From positions 1 to 58,241 of the forward strand of contig NZ_SHLX01000045.1 of NCBI RefSeq assembly GCF_004764705.1: a stretch of 58,241 nucleotides of DNA. The letters are read 5' to 3'. The notes under the pieces are model-generated. The model searched no databases. It worked only from the letters and a program-made list of their open reading frames with translations, and was not told the DNA's origin. The translations under genes were made by a program, and so were the position numbers. Below, in pieces: positions 6,577 to 14,828 of this stretch (positions are counted from its first letter, which is position 1; each line of letters starts with the position of its first letter). Source of the stretch: Paenibacillus cymbidii. Lineage in GTDB: Bacteria > Bacillota > Bacilli > Paenibacillales > NBRC-103111.

Positions 6577-8697
6577 TCACTCCGCCGCTTCGCGTTCCAC
6601 GCGCACCGCGCAAACCTTGAACTCCGGCATCCGGCTCACCGGATGCAGCGCGTCGTTCGTGAGCGCGTTGACGCTCTGCTCGCCGCCCCAATGGAACGGC
6701 ACGAACACGGTCGTCGGATGGATGTCCGCCGACAGCTTCACATCGAACACCAGCGAGCCGCGCCGCGTCGTCAGCCGGACCCGGTCGCCGTGGCGCAGCC
6801 GGATGCGCTCCGCCACCGACGGATGCAGCTCGGCCACGGGCACCGGTGCCTTCTTCAGCAGGCCCTCCGTTCGCCGCGTCTGGGCGCCGCTCAAATAATG
6901 ATTGCCGAGCCGGCCGGTCGTCAGGATGTACGGGTAATCCCTGTCCGTCGTTTCCGCCGGCTTCTGCGGCACGATGCCGTGCAGCCGCGCCCGCCCGTCC
7001 GGGTGCTCGAACCGGCCATCCGCAAACATCCGCGGCGTGCCGGGATGGCCCTCGGCCGGACACGGCCAGAACAAGCCTTGCCGCTCCTTGATCCGTGCAT
7101 ACGTCATGCCGCCGTAGTCGGCTTTGCCGCCTGCGGAGGCGCGCGCCAACTCGGCGAACACGTCCTCCGGCGAGTCGAAGCGGAAGTAGCGCCCCCTCCC
7201 CAGCTTCTCGGCAAGCCGGCCGATCAAGCGAAAATCTTCCATCGTTTCGCCCGGCGACGGCAGCGCCTTTTCGCGATGGAACACGCGGCCTTCGAGGTTG
7301 GTCAGCGTGCCCTCCGCCTCCAGAAATGACGATCCCGGCAGCAGCCAGTGAGCGTAAGCCGCCGTTTCGGTGGCGAACATGTCGACGACGACGAGCAGCT
7401 CCAGCTTCGCCAGCGCTTCCGCCACGCGGGCGCTGTTCGGACTGGAAACAAGCGGATTCGAGCCGAGCACAAGCATCGCCTTGATCTTGCCGTCGTGAAT
7501 TTTGCCGAACAGCTCGTAGGCGGACACGCCTTTGCCTGGCAACTCGTCCGGATCGATCCCCCAGACGCCGGCGACGTGGCGGCGGGCTTCCGGATCTTCG
7601 ATCAACCGATAGCCGGGCAGCTGGTCGGCCTTCTGCCCGTGCTCGCGCCCGCCCTGCCCGTTAGCCTGCCCGGTGACGGCGCCGAAGCCGCAGCCGGGTT
7701 TGCCCATTTTGCCGGTCAAGAGGCACAGGTTGATGTAGTTCAGCGTATGCTCGACGCCGTTCACCTGCTGCTCCAGCCCGCGCGCGGTCAGCACGATGCC
7801 CGTTTCGGCGCGGGCGAAGCCGGCCGCGATCGTGCGAATGACCTCGACCGGGATGCCGGTGTAGAGCGAAACCCGGTCCGGCGGGAACGGCGCTATCGCG
7901 TCGCGCAGCTCGGCAAGTCCGTTCGTATGGGCGGCGACATACGCCTGGTCATACAAACCGCCGTGCACAATATGATGGAGCAATCCGTTCACGAACACGG
8001 AATCGAAGCCGGGCTGCAGGCTCACATGGATGTCGGCAAGCTTCGCCGTCATCGTTTGGCGCGGGTCGATCGTGACGACGATGGCGCCGTTTTTTTTCGC
8101 CGCGAGGATGTACGGCACCATGGTCGGCTGGCATTCGGCGATATTCGTGCCCGCCAGAATGATGTACTTGGCCAGCGGAATGTCGTCAAGCGGCAGGCTC
8201 ATCCCGCGATCTACGCCGAAGGCGCGCATTTGCGCCGCAGCCGCCGACGACATGCAGTAGCGGCCGTTGTAGTCAATATACCGGGAGCGCAGCGCAACCC
8301 GGGCGAATTTGCCGAGCAAATAGCACACTTCGTTCGTCAGCGAACCGCCGCCGAAGACGGACACCGCATCGCGGCCGTATCGCTCCTGAATCGACAACAT
8401 ACGCGCGGCGATATCGTCCAGCGCCTCCTCCCAGCCGGCGCGGCTCCACGCTTCGCCGGGACCGGCCGCTTGTTGGCGGCGCATCGGCGCCAGCACTCGT
8501 TCGGGATGCACGGCATGCGCCATGGCGTGCATGCCTTTCTGGCACAACCTTCCCGTTGCGACGGGGAAGTGCGGGCTCGCCTTGACAGTCGGCGCCGCAT
8601 CCGGCGCGCTGCGCACAAGCTCGATGCCGCATTGCATGCTGCAGTAGCAACAGTGGGTGTGAGGCCGGTTCGGTTCGGCAGCTTGCATGGCGACCAT
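6577..8697 (-). CDS. nasC: assimilatory nitrate reductase catalytic subunit (molybdopterin oxidoreductase)
   Basis: This 706-residue Mo-bisMGD enzyme would reduce nitrate to nitrite in the cytoplasm. The N-terminal [4Fe-4S] motif has Cys16, Cys19, Cys23 and Cys52 (CCYCSMQC...GRLCQKG). Molybdopterin and bisMGD-binding segments follow (SVFGGGSLTNE, ILAGTNIAECQP, ARGLEQQVNGVEHTLNYINLCLLTGKMGKPGCGFGAVTGQANGQGGREHGQKADQLPGYR). The C-terminal molydop-binding domain contains LTTGRLGNHYLSGAQTRRT. The NQGGREHG-type segment favours an assimilatory NasA/NasC enzyme over formate dehydrogenase. The ATG has GGAGGG upstream. It is the second gene after narK, under the same leader and promoter. No C-terminal extra Fe-S domain is present, and no NasB-type partner is in the window. 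Confidence 0.88.
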   Translation of the reverse strand: MVAMQAAEPNRPHTHCCYCSMQCGIELVRSAPDAAPTVKASPHFPVATGRLCQKGMHAMAHAVHPERVLAPMRRQQAAGPGEAWSRAGWEEALDDIAARMLSIQERYGRDAVSVFGGGSLTNEVCYLLGKFARVALRSRYIDYNGRYCMSSAAAAQMRAFGVDRGMSLPLDDIPLAKYIILAGTNIAECQPTMVPYILAAKKNGAIVVTIDPRQTMTAKLADIHVSLQPGFDSVFVNGLLHHIVHGGLYDQAYVAAHTNGLAELRDAIAPFPPDRVSLYTGIPVEVIRTIAAGFARAETGIVLTARGLEQQVNGVEHTLNYINLCLLTGKMGKPGCGFGAVTGQANGQGGREHGQKADQLPGYRLIEDPEARRHVAGVWGIDPDELPGKGVSAYELFGKIHDGKIKAMLVLGSNPLVSSPNSARVAEALAKLELLVVVDMFATETAAYAHWLLPGSSFLEAEGTLTNLEGRVFHREKALPSPGETMEDFRLIGRLAEKLGRGRYFRFDSPEDVFAELARASAGGKADYGGMTYARIKERQGLFWPCPAEGHPGTPRMFADGRFEHPDGRARLHGIVPQKPAETTDRDYPYILTTGRLGNHYLSGAQTRRTEGLLKKAPVPVAELHPSVAERIRLRHGDRVRLTTRRGSLVFDVKLSADIHPTTVFVPFHWGGEQSVNALTNDALHPVSRMPEFKVCAVRVEREAAE

Positions 8698-8762
8698 GTC
8701 TATCCCTCCATCCGGGAAAAATCAACCTCGGTGTACGCAATTTCGACGGTATCCGGCTTGGC

Positions 8763-9992
8763 TTACGAAGCCGCCGGCTGTTCGGCGCGCGCTTTGCCGC
8801 CGCCGGCGATCCACGACCGTTTCCACGAGCGTTGGAACACGGCGATGAGCGCGATGCACAGCAAGGCCACACCGCTGAAGATGAGGAACCCCGGCGTATA
8901 CGAGCCGGTCGACAGCTTCAGGCTGCCGAGCAGCTTCGGCAGGAAATAACCGCCGAGCCCGCCGGCTGCGCCAACGATGCCGGTGACCATGCCGATTTCC
9001 TTGCGAAACCGCTGCGGCACAAGCTGGAACACGGAGCCGTTGCCCATGCCGAGCGCCATCATGCCGACGAACAACAGCCCGGTCATCGGCCCAAGCGACG
9101 GCAGCGACGAAACCGCCGCCATCATGATCGCCACGATGCCGTACAGCATCGTCAGCATGCGCACGCCGCCGATGCGGTCGGCCAGCCAGCCGCCGATCGG
9201 CCGGAAGAAGCTGCCGGCGATGACGCAGATCGTCGTAAAGTCGGCGGCGCGCACCGGAGACAAGCCGTATTGCGTATTGAAGAAAATTGTCAAATAATTG
9301 GACATGCCGACAAAACCGCCGAACGTCACGCCGTACAGGATGCAGAACAGCCATGTATCGCGCTGCGCCAGCACCGCCCCGTAGTCGCTAAGCTTGCGCG
9401 GCGACGGCTGGTCCGGGCTGTCTTTGGCGAGAAAAGTAAACAGCAGGAACACGATGACGATCGGAATCAGCGCCAGACCGAACACAAGCTCCCACGAGCC
9501 GAAATGCTGGGCAATGCGGTTGGCGAACAGCGTCGTGAACACCGTGCCGCTGTTGCCCGCGCCGGCGATGCCCATGGCGAGCCCCTGGTATTGCGGCGGA
9601 TACCAGCGGCTGGCCAGCGGCAAGGCGGCGGCGAACGATGCGCCGGCGATGCCGAGCAGCAGCGCGACGCAATAAAGCTCGTTCAGCGAATCGACAAATT
9701 GCCAGCCCCAGACGAGCGGCACCATCGTCAGCAGCATGCCGAGCTGGCCGGTGCGTTTTGGCCCGATCACGTCGGTCAAATAGCCGAGCACTAGCCGCAG
9801 CACGGAGCCGCCGAGCACCGGCAGCGCCACGAGGTTCGCTTTTTGCGCCGCGTCCATCGGGTAGTCGCTCATAATGACGACGGCCAGCGGGCCGAGCAGC
9901 ACCCAGATCATGAAGCTGGTGTCAAAATACAAAAACGCGCTGAGCAGCGAAGGCGTATGCCCGCTTTTCAAAAAACCGTCCCGATTCACCAT
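8763..9992 (-). CDS. narK: nitrate/nitrite MFS transporter
   Basis: This 409-residue, roughly 12-helix Major Facilitator protein of the nitrate/nitrite porter (NNP) family imports nitrate or exports nitrite. Both nitrate signature regions are visible: GIAGAGNSGTVFTTLFANRIA in the first half and GIVGAAGGLGGYFLPKLLG in the second. The MFS motif GGWLADRIGG appears around residue 250. The ATG follows GAGGGG. It is transcribed with the nitrate reductase gene. Upstream are a strong promoter, a GlnR/TnrA-type box and an ANTAR-type leader. Confidence 0.9.
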   Translation of the reverse strand: MVNRDGFLKSGHTPSLLSAFLYFDTSFMIWVLLGPLAVVIMSDYPMDAAQKANLVALPVLGGSVLRLVLGYLTDVIGPKRTGQLGMLLTMVPLVWGWQFVDSLNELYCVALLLGIAGASFAAALPLASRWYPPQYQGLAMGIAGAGNSGTVFTTLFANRIAQHFGSWELVFGLALIPIVIVFLLFTFLAKDSPDQPSPRKLSDYGAVLAQRDTWLFCILYGVTFGGFVGMSNYLTIFFNTQYGLSPVRAADFTTICVIAGSFFRPIGGWLADRIGGVRMLTMLYGIVAIMMAAVSSLPSLGPMTGLLFVGMMALGMGNGSVFQLVPQRFRKEIGMVTGIVGAAGGLGGYFLPKLLGSLKLSTGSYTPGFLIFSGVALLCIALIAVFQRSWKRSWIAGGGKARAEQPAAS

Positions 9993-10040
9993 GCCGGTAA
10001 CGCCCCTCTCGAAATGTGGATGATTCGCACAGCAGAAAAC

Positions 10041-10114
10041 AGAAAAAGCCGCACCGCAGTCATCAGACTGCCATACGGCTTCGTTGCCAACGGCGGCACG
10101 ACGGTGTGCGCGCC
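10041..10114 (-). promoter_or_regulatory. ANTAR-responsive attenuator leader of narK-nasC
   Basis: Read on the minus strand, hairpin P1 (10114-10092) has loop ACCGTC. Hairpin P2 (10089-10076) is TGGC-AACGAA-GCCG. Both are hexanucleotide loops with A at 1 and G at 4, the ANTAR target rule. The 3' side of P2 is also the 5' arm of an intrinsic terminator (AAGCCG...CGGCTT with inner GCAGTC/GACTGC, then TTTTTCTG; 10082-10041). ANTAR protein binding to P1-P2 would prevent the terminator from forming. The cognate protein is probably the one encoded at 10235-10792. Confidence 0.8.
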
Positions 10115-10152
10115 CGTTATCGTCGATTCACGTCATTGTGAACTTAGTTTGG

Positions 10153-10193
10153 ATTATATGCGAGCCCCGGAGATGATGTCAATATAGTTCACA
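10153..10193 (-). promoter_or_regulatory. narK promoter with GlnR/TnrA-type box
   Basis: On the minus strand, TTGACA (10182-10177), an 18-base spacer and TATAAT (10158-10153) form a near-consensus sigma-A promoter. The box TGTGA-ACTATAT-TGACA (10193-10177) matches TGTNA-N7-TNACA and includes the -35 hexamer. A GlnR/TnrA-type regulator bound there would be expected to repress, though the direction of control is inferred. Confidence 0.8.
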
Positions 10194-10234
10194 TTCATTT
10201 TCAGAAAAATTTTCTGGAGGCCGGCTGTACGCTT

Positions 10235-10792
10235 TTACCCGTGGATCAATTGGTACACTTTGACGATCGAAGCGGCGATATCGCCGATCCGCTTGCGTTC
10301 CTTCATCGCCTGTTTGCGCAAAAACTCGTACGCCTCCGCCTCGGAAATGCCTTTCACTTCGCACAGGACGGCTTTCGCCTGGTCGATCCATTTGCGCTCC
10401 TCGATGCGCTGCAGCAGCTGCTCGCGTTCCTCGGCCCATCGTTTGCGCAACTGGAACGTGCGTATGCCCCACTTCAGCGCGAACTGCATCTCGACAGTGC
10501 CGAGCGTGGCGAACAGCACGCCGTCGAGCGTATAGCCCCAGTCCATCTCCTTCGGCGAAGCGGTTTCGGAGCAGAACCAAAATACCGGCAGCTTGCGCAT
10601 GCCGGCGATCGTTTCCTGCCATTCGCTCGCCCTGGCGGCGGGCACGTGAAGCACAACCGCCTCGACCGATTCGAGCCGCTCTTTGACTTCCGTCTCCGAC
10701 TTGACCCGAATCAGCTGCCGGCAATGGTGCTGCAGGCTGTGCAGCGAAACGAGGCGAGCCGCGTCTTCGACGATCATGACCGCTTTCAGCAT
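10235..10792 (-). CDS. ANTAR-domain antitermination regulator with degenerate receiver
   Basis: This 185-residue protein has a receiver-like N-terminal region (about 1-110) and a C-terminal three-helix ANTAR RNA-binding domain (about 122-180: EREQLLQRIEERKWIDQAKAVLCEVKGISEAEAYEFLRKQAMKERKRIGDIAASIV). The phosphoacceptor Asp of true receivers appears replaced by His49 (AVVLHVP), so phosphorylation control is unlikely. It lies between two operons whose leaders carry ANTAR-type double hairpins, which makes nitrate/nitrite antitermination its likely job, as with NasT or NasR. How it senses nitrate is not visible. Start ATG has GGGAGGAGG upstream. Confidence 0.88.
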   Translation of the reverse strand: MLKAVMIVEDAARLVSLHSLQHHCRQLIRVKSETEVKERLESVEAVVLHVPAARASEWQETIAGMRKLPVFWFCSETASPKEMDWGYTLDGVLFATLGTVEMQFALKWGIRTFQLRKRWAEEREQLLQRIEERKWIDQAKAVLCEVKGISEAEAYEFLRKQAMKERKRIGDIAASIVKVYQLIHG

Positions 10793-10832
10793 CGGACCGA
10801 CCTCCTCCCATCCGTTCGAACGGCTTTTTATG

Positions 10833-10849
10833 TGTTATAAAATATAACA
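10833..10849. promoter_or_regulatory. perfect GlnR/TnrA-type box upstream of the ANTAR gene
   Basis: TGTTATAAAATATAACA matches TGTNA-N7-TNACA on this strand and, read on the minus strand, the full consensus TGTNANAWWWTMTNACA at every position. It is also a near-perfect palindrome. It lies 41-57 bases before the ANTAR start codon and probably overlaps that gene's promoter. Nitrogen-status control of the regulator is inferred. Confidence 0.75.
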
Positions 10850-10907
10850 TAATCCTCTGACACTGTACACGGATCCATGCAATTATTTTGCACTCAGCCT
10901 GTTTCGG

Positions 10908-10947
10908 CGTCAACTATATTGACACAATTTCACCCGCCATTTATACT
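10908..10947 (+). promoter_or_regulatory. nirB promoter with GlnR/TnrA-type box
   Basis: TTGACA (10919-10924), 17 bases, TATACT (10942-10947). The box CGTCA-ACTATAT-TGACA (10908-10924) differs from TGTNA-N7-TNACA only at the first base and contains the -35. Its core ACTATATTGACA is identical to that of the narK promoter. Confidence 0.8.
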
Positions 10948-10953
10948 GATGGC

Positions 10954-11056
10954 ATGCAAAGACGAAAGCCGGCACAACGGCGTGCCGCAAGAACGAGGCA
11001 ATGAAGCCTATCCTGTTTGTCATGGCGAACGAGCCATGTGACGGGGTAGGCTTTTT
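10954..11056 (+). promoter_or_regulatory. ANTAR-responsive attenuator leader of nirBD
   Basis: P1 is CGGCAC-AACGGC-GTGCCG (10970-10987). P2 is AGGC-AATGAA-GCCT (10996-11009). Both hexaloops have A1 and G4. P2's 3' arm is part of the terminator 5' arm AAGCCTATCC (11004-11013), which pairs with GGGGTAGGCTT (11043-11053). An inner CATGGC/GCCATG stem completes the terminator, and TTTTT follows. The architecture is that of ANTAR antitermination: protein-stabilised P1-P2 prevents termination and lets transcription enter nirB. Confidence 0.85.
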
Positions 11057-11085
11057 CATTTCAGCATCACGAAGGAGAAGAAGCG

Positions 11086-13560
11086 ATGAACCGAAAACTT
11101 GTGATGATCGGCAACGGCATGGCCGGCGTATCGTTCGTCGAGCAGCTGCTGAAGCTTAGTCCCCACCGCTACGATATCACGATCATCGGCGCCGAGCCGC
11201 ACCCCAACTACAACCGGATTATGCTGTCGTCGGTGCTGGCCGGGGATGCGGGCATGCAGGACATCGTGCTTAACGATTGGGACTGGTACCGCGACAACAA
11301 CATCACCCTCCATGCCGGCCATACGGCAACGGCCATCGACACGGCCAAACGGATCGTTACGACCGATCAGGGCATCAAAGCGGACTACGACGAGCTTGTG
11401 CTGGCAACGGGCTCGCTTCCATTTATGCTGCCGCTGCCCGGCGCCGACAAGGAAGGCGTCATCGCTTTCCGCGATATCAAGGACTGCGAAACGATGATCG
11501 AAACGGCCAAATCGTACCGCAAAGCGGTTGTCATCGGCGGCGGGCTGCTCGGCATCGAAGCGGCGCGCGGCCTGCTCAACCTGAACATGGAAGTCGGCGT
11601 CGTGCACATTTACTCTCATTTGATGGAGCGCCAGCTCGATCGGACCGCGGCGATCATGCTGCAGGCCGAGCTCGAACGGCAAGGGATGCGGTTCCTGCTG
11701 GAAAAACAATCGGACTCGATATTCGGCCGCAAGCGGGTCGGCGGCCTGCGCTTCAAGGACGGCACGCACGTCGAAGCCGATCTGATCGTGATGGCCGTCG
11801 GCATCCGGCCGAATGTGCAGCTGGCCAAGGCGAACGGCATCGAAGTAAACCGCGGCATCGTCGTCGACGACCACTTGCAGACGTCGGTTCCTGGCATTTA
11901 TGCCGTCGGCGAATGCGCCGAGCACCGCGGCACCGTGTACGGCCTGGTCGCCCCGCTGTACGAGCAGGGCGCGGTGCTGGCGAAGCGGCTTGCCGCCGTC
12001 GACTCGCCGGGCTACCAGGGGTCGGTCGTATCGACGAAGCTGAAGGTGTCGGGGGTCAACGTTTTCTCGGCCGGCCGGTTTGCCGACGAGCCGGGCACCC
12101 GGTCGGTTCGCGTACAGGACGAATTCGACGGCGTGTACAAAAAAGTGGTGTTCCAGGACGGCAAGCCGGTCGGCGCCGTATTGTTCGGCGATACGTCGGA
12201 CAGCGCGAAGCTGTTCGCGGCCATTCGCGGGGGCCAGGACTATTCCGGACGCGAAAAAGAGCTGCTGTTCGGCCCGGGCGGCGGCAGCGGCAGCGGCAAC
12301 GGCGGCCAGCCGGTCAGCGAAGCGGAGCGGGTAGCGGCGATGAGCGGCGACGAAATCATCTGCGGCTGCAACGGCGTCGCCAAAGATACGATCGTGGAGG
12401 CGATCACGGACAAAGGCTGCGTCACGCTGCGCGAAATCAAAGCTTGCACGAAGGCGTCCGGGGGCTGCGGCGGCTGCAAGCCGCTCGTCGAGTCGATTCT
12501 TGAGGCGACGCTTGGCGCCGGCAACGTAACGAAGGTAAAGGAAGGCATTTGCGGCTGTACGACGCTGTCCCGCGACGAAGTGGTCGACGCGATCAAACGG
12601 ATGAAGCTGACGACGACCAAAGAAGTGATGCACGTGCTCGAGTGGAGCCATCCGGAAGGCTGCTCCAAATGCCGGCCGGCGCTTAACTACTACCTCGGCA
12701 TGTTGTTCCCCGAGGAGCACGAGGACGAACAGGAATCCCGGTTCGTCAACGAACGCAACCATGCCAACATCCAGAAGGACGGCACCTTTTCGGTCGTGCC
12801 GCGCATTTACGGCGGCGTGACGACGCCCGAGGATTTGAAGAAGATCGCCATCGTCGCGGAGAAGTACAACGTGCCGCTGGTGAAAATTACCGGCGGCCAG
12901 CGAATCGATTTGCTCGGCGTGAAGAAAGAAGATTTGCCCGGCATGTGGAAGGAGCTCGACATGCCTTCCGGTTATGCGTACGGCAAGGCGCTGCGCACGG
13001 TCAAGACGTGCGTCGGCTCGACGTTCTGCCGGTTCGGCACGCAGGATGCGATCAAGATGGGCATCGACATGGAGAAGCGGTTCGAGCGGCTGAACACGCC
13101 GCACAAGGTGAAGCTTGCCGTCTCCGGCTGCCCGCGCAACTGCGCGGAGGCGACGATCAAGGATTTTGGCGTCGTGGCGATCGACGGCGGTTGGGAGCTG
13201 TATGCCGCAGGCAACGGCGGCACGCGCGTGCGCGCGGCCGATTTGATCGCAAAGGTGAAAACCGAAGAAGAAGTGCTGGAGTGGACCGGCGCCTACTTGC
13301 AATATTACCGCGAAACGGCGAATTACGCCGAACGGACGAGCGAATGGGTGCAGCGGGTCGGCCTGGATACGGTCAAACGGGCGCTGGAAAACAAAGCCGA
13401 CCGCGACGCGCTGAACGCGCGCATCGACAAGACGCTGGAGCTGACGCAGGATCCGTGGAAGCAAATTATCGAAAACGAAGATTTGAGCAAAGCGTTCGAC
13501 GCGCTGACGGCCAAGGCGGACCCGGAAGCCGCAGCCGCCGGCGAAACGCAAGGGGCGTAA
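11086..13560 (+). CDS. nirB: assimilatory NAD(P)H nitrite reductase, large subunit
   Basis: This 824-residue flavo-siroheme enzyme reduces nitrite to ammonium in the cytoplasm. It has an N-terminal FAD/NAD-binding pyridine nucleotide disulfide oxidoreductase region (about 1-310: MIGNGMAGVSFVEQL, VVIGGGLLGIEAARGLLNL, GIYAVGECAEHRG). Next come BFD-like [2Fe-2S] Cys-rich segments (about 420-530: CGCNGV, GGCGGCK, CGCTTL, CSKCRPAL). The C-terminal nitrite/sulfite reductase domains follow (about 560-800). The siroheme-[4Fe-4S] cysteines are Cys642, Cys648, Cys682 and Cys686 (TCVGSTFCRFG, SGCPRNCAEA). A Gly/Ser linker (about 402-411) separates the halves. Strong ribosome site AAGGAG. It is followed by nirD and a hemD-like gene. 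Confidence 0.95.
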   Translation: MNRKLVMIGNGMAGVSFVEQLLKLSPHRYDITIIGAEPHPNYNRIMLSSVLAGDAGMQDIVLNDWDWYRDNNITLHAGHTATAIDTAKRIVTTDQGIKADYDELVLATGSLPFMLPLPGADKEGVIAFRDIKDCETMIETAKSYRKAVVIGGGLLGIEAARGLLNLNMEVGVVHIYSHLMERQLDRTAAIMLQAELERQGMRFLLEKQSDSIFGRKRVGGLRFKDGTHVEADLIVMAVGIRPNVQLAKANGIEVNRGIVVDDHLQTSVPGIYAVGECAEHRGTVYGLVAPLYEQGAVLAKRLAAVDSPGYQGSVVSTKLKVSGVNVFSAGRFADEPGTRSVRVQDEFDGVYKKVVFQDGKPVGAVLFGDTSDSAKLFAAIRGGQDYSGREKELLFGPGGGSGSGNGGQPVSEAERVAAMSGDEIICGCNGVAKDTIVEAITDKGCVTLREIKACTKASGGCGGCKPLVESILEATLGAGNVTKVKEGICGCTTLSRDEVVDAIKRMKLTTTKEVMHVLEWSHPEGCSKCRPALNYYLGMLFPEEHEDEQESRFVNERNHANIQKDGTFSVVPRIYGGVTTPEDLKKIAIVAEKYNVPLVKITGGQRIDLLGVKKEDLPGMWKELDMPSGYAYGKALRTVKTCVGSTFCRFGTQDAIKMGIDMEKRFERLNTPHKVKLAVSGCPRNCAEATIKDFGVVAIDGGWELYAAGNGGTRVRAADLIAKVKTEEEVLEWTGAYLQYYRETANYAERTSEWVQRVGLDTVKRALENKADRDALNARIDKTLELTQDPWKQIIENEDLSKAFDALTAKADPEAAAAGETQGA

Positions 13561-13595
13561 GCGGCCGGCGGAGCCTTGCATTCAGGAGAGGAGAA

Positions 13596-13946
13596 ATGAA
13601 CATGATCGATGTTGTGGTGGGCCACATTTCCGAGTTCCCCGCGCGCCGGGGACGCGTGTTCCGGATGGGCGAGCTGGAGCTGGCGCTGTTCCGGCTGTCG
13701 GACGGCGAAGTGAAAGCCGTGGAAAACCGCTGCCCGCACAAGCACGGCAAGCTGTCCGAAGGCATCGTCTGCGACCGTCACGTCTACTGCCCGCTGCACG
13801 ACTGGCGGATCGACCTGGCGGACGGTCTCGTGCAGGCGCCGGACGACGGCTGCGTGGCAACTTATCCGGTGACCGTCGATGCATCCGGTAACGTCATGCT
13901 GTCGCTGGCGGCGCCGCCGGGCAGTCCGGACGCCAAGGTGTCTTAG
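13596..13946 (+). CDS. nirD: nitrite reductase small subunit, Rieske type
   Basis: This 116-residue Rieske-fold partner of NirB has the [2Fe-2S] motif intact: CPHKHG at about residues 45-50 and CPLHDW at about 65-70 (C-x-H ... C-x2-H). Some NirD proteins lack these ligands, but this one keeps them. It starts at ATG 13596 after AGGAGAGGAG; a second ATG at 13602 is equally possible. It sits 35 bp after nirB and 44 bp before the hemD-like gene, in one operon. Confidence 0.92.
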   Translation: MNMIDVVVGHISEFPARRGRVFRMGELELALFRLSDGEVKAVENRCPHKHGKLSEGIVCDRHVYCPLHDWRIDLADGLVQAPDDGCVATYPVTVDASGNVMLSLAAPPGSPDAKVS

Positions 13947-13990
13947 TTTGGGCGGAACCCGTTCGCTCATCGCATAAGGAGGCGAAGCTC

Positions 13991-14794
13991 ATGACCCGCC
14001 TGGAAGGCAAAATCATTGCCGTCACCGGCCCGCGCAAAGCCGACGACCTCGGCCGGATGATCGGCAAATTCGGCGGCACCGCGCTGATGCGCCCGGCGCA
14101 AGGCGTCGCCTATCTCGACGATACGTCGATCGAGCGGCAGCTGTGCTCGCTGATCGAGCGGCCGGCCGACTGGATCGTGCTGACGACCGGCGCCGGGGCA
14201 GACGCGCTGATGCAGGCGGCGGCCAAATTCGGGCTGGCCGACCCGTTCCTTGGCGCGCTGCGCCGCATGAACATCGCCGCGCGCGGCTACAAAACGGCCA
14301 ATGCGCTGCGCACGTTTGGCCTCTCGCCGGCCGCCCGCGACGACGACGGCACAACCGCCGGCTTGCTGCGCGCGCTTGCGCCGCACGAGCTGCGCGGGGC
14401 GCGGGTTGCGCTGCAGCTGTACGGCGATCCGGCGCCGCGCCTGACCGGCACGCTGGCGGCGCGCGGCGCGTTGTGCGAGGAGCTGCTGCCGTACCGGCAC
14501 ATTCCGCCGGAGGACGACGTCACTCACGCACTGATCGACGAGATCGTTTCGGCGGCCGTCGATGCCGTCGCTTTCACCAGCACGATCCAGGTGCGGTACG
14601 TCATGGGCAGCGCCGCCCGGTTCGGCAAGCTGGAGGCGGTGCAAGCCGCCTTCGCGGAGCGCGTGCTGGCCGTCGCCGTCGGCAAGGTAACGGCGGAGTC
14701 GCTGCGCGAGGAAGGCGTGGTGCGCGTGCTGTTTCCCGAGGAGGAGCGCATGGGCAGCATGGTCGTGGCGATGGGCAAATATTTCGCGCCATAA
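13991..14794 (+). CDS. uroporphyrinogen-III synthase-like protein (HemD family)
   Basis: This 267-residue protein has the bilobed HEM4 fold pattern of uroporphyrinogen-III synthase. The signs are KIIAVTGPRKADDLGRMIGKFGG at the start, DWIVLTTGAGADAL in the first half, and DAVAFTSTIQVRYVM with AVAVGKVTAESLREEG in the second. In a nitrite reductase operon it probably boosts tetrapyrrole supply for siroheme. B. subtilis instead has a uroporphyrinogen methyltransferase (NasF) in its nas cluster. A strong AAGGAGG site precedes the ATG. It could be a paralogue of a housekeeping hemD elsewhere. Confidence 0.85.
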   Translation: MTRLEGKIIAVTGPRKADDLGRMIGKFGGTALMRPAQGVAYLDDTSIERQLCSLIERPADWIVLTTGAGADALMQAAAKFGLADPFLGALRRMNIAARGYKTANALRTFGLSPAARDDDGTTAGLLRALAPHELRGARVALQLYGDPAPRLTGTLAARGALCEELLPYRHIPPEDDVTHALIDEIVSAAVDAVAFTSTIQVRYVMGSAARFGKLEAVQAAFAERVLAVAVGKVTAESLREEGVVRVLFPEEERMGSMVVAMGKYFAP

Positions 14795-14821
14795 AATAAG
14801 CCATTTTTCATGGGCTATTTT
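14793..14821 (-). repeat. single intergenic hairpin B between convergent genes
   Basis: AAAATAAGCCAT-TTTTC-ATGGGCTATTTT has two mismatches in a 12-bp stem. It belongs to the same family as arrays A and C-F and has minus-strand (pyrimidine on +) loop polarity, matching the bcp gene that ends at 14829. It may also serve as the bidirectional terminator of both genes. Confidence 0.7.
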
Positions 14822-14828
14822 TCCATTT

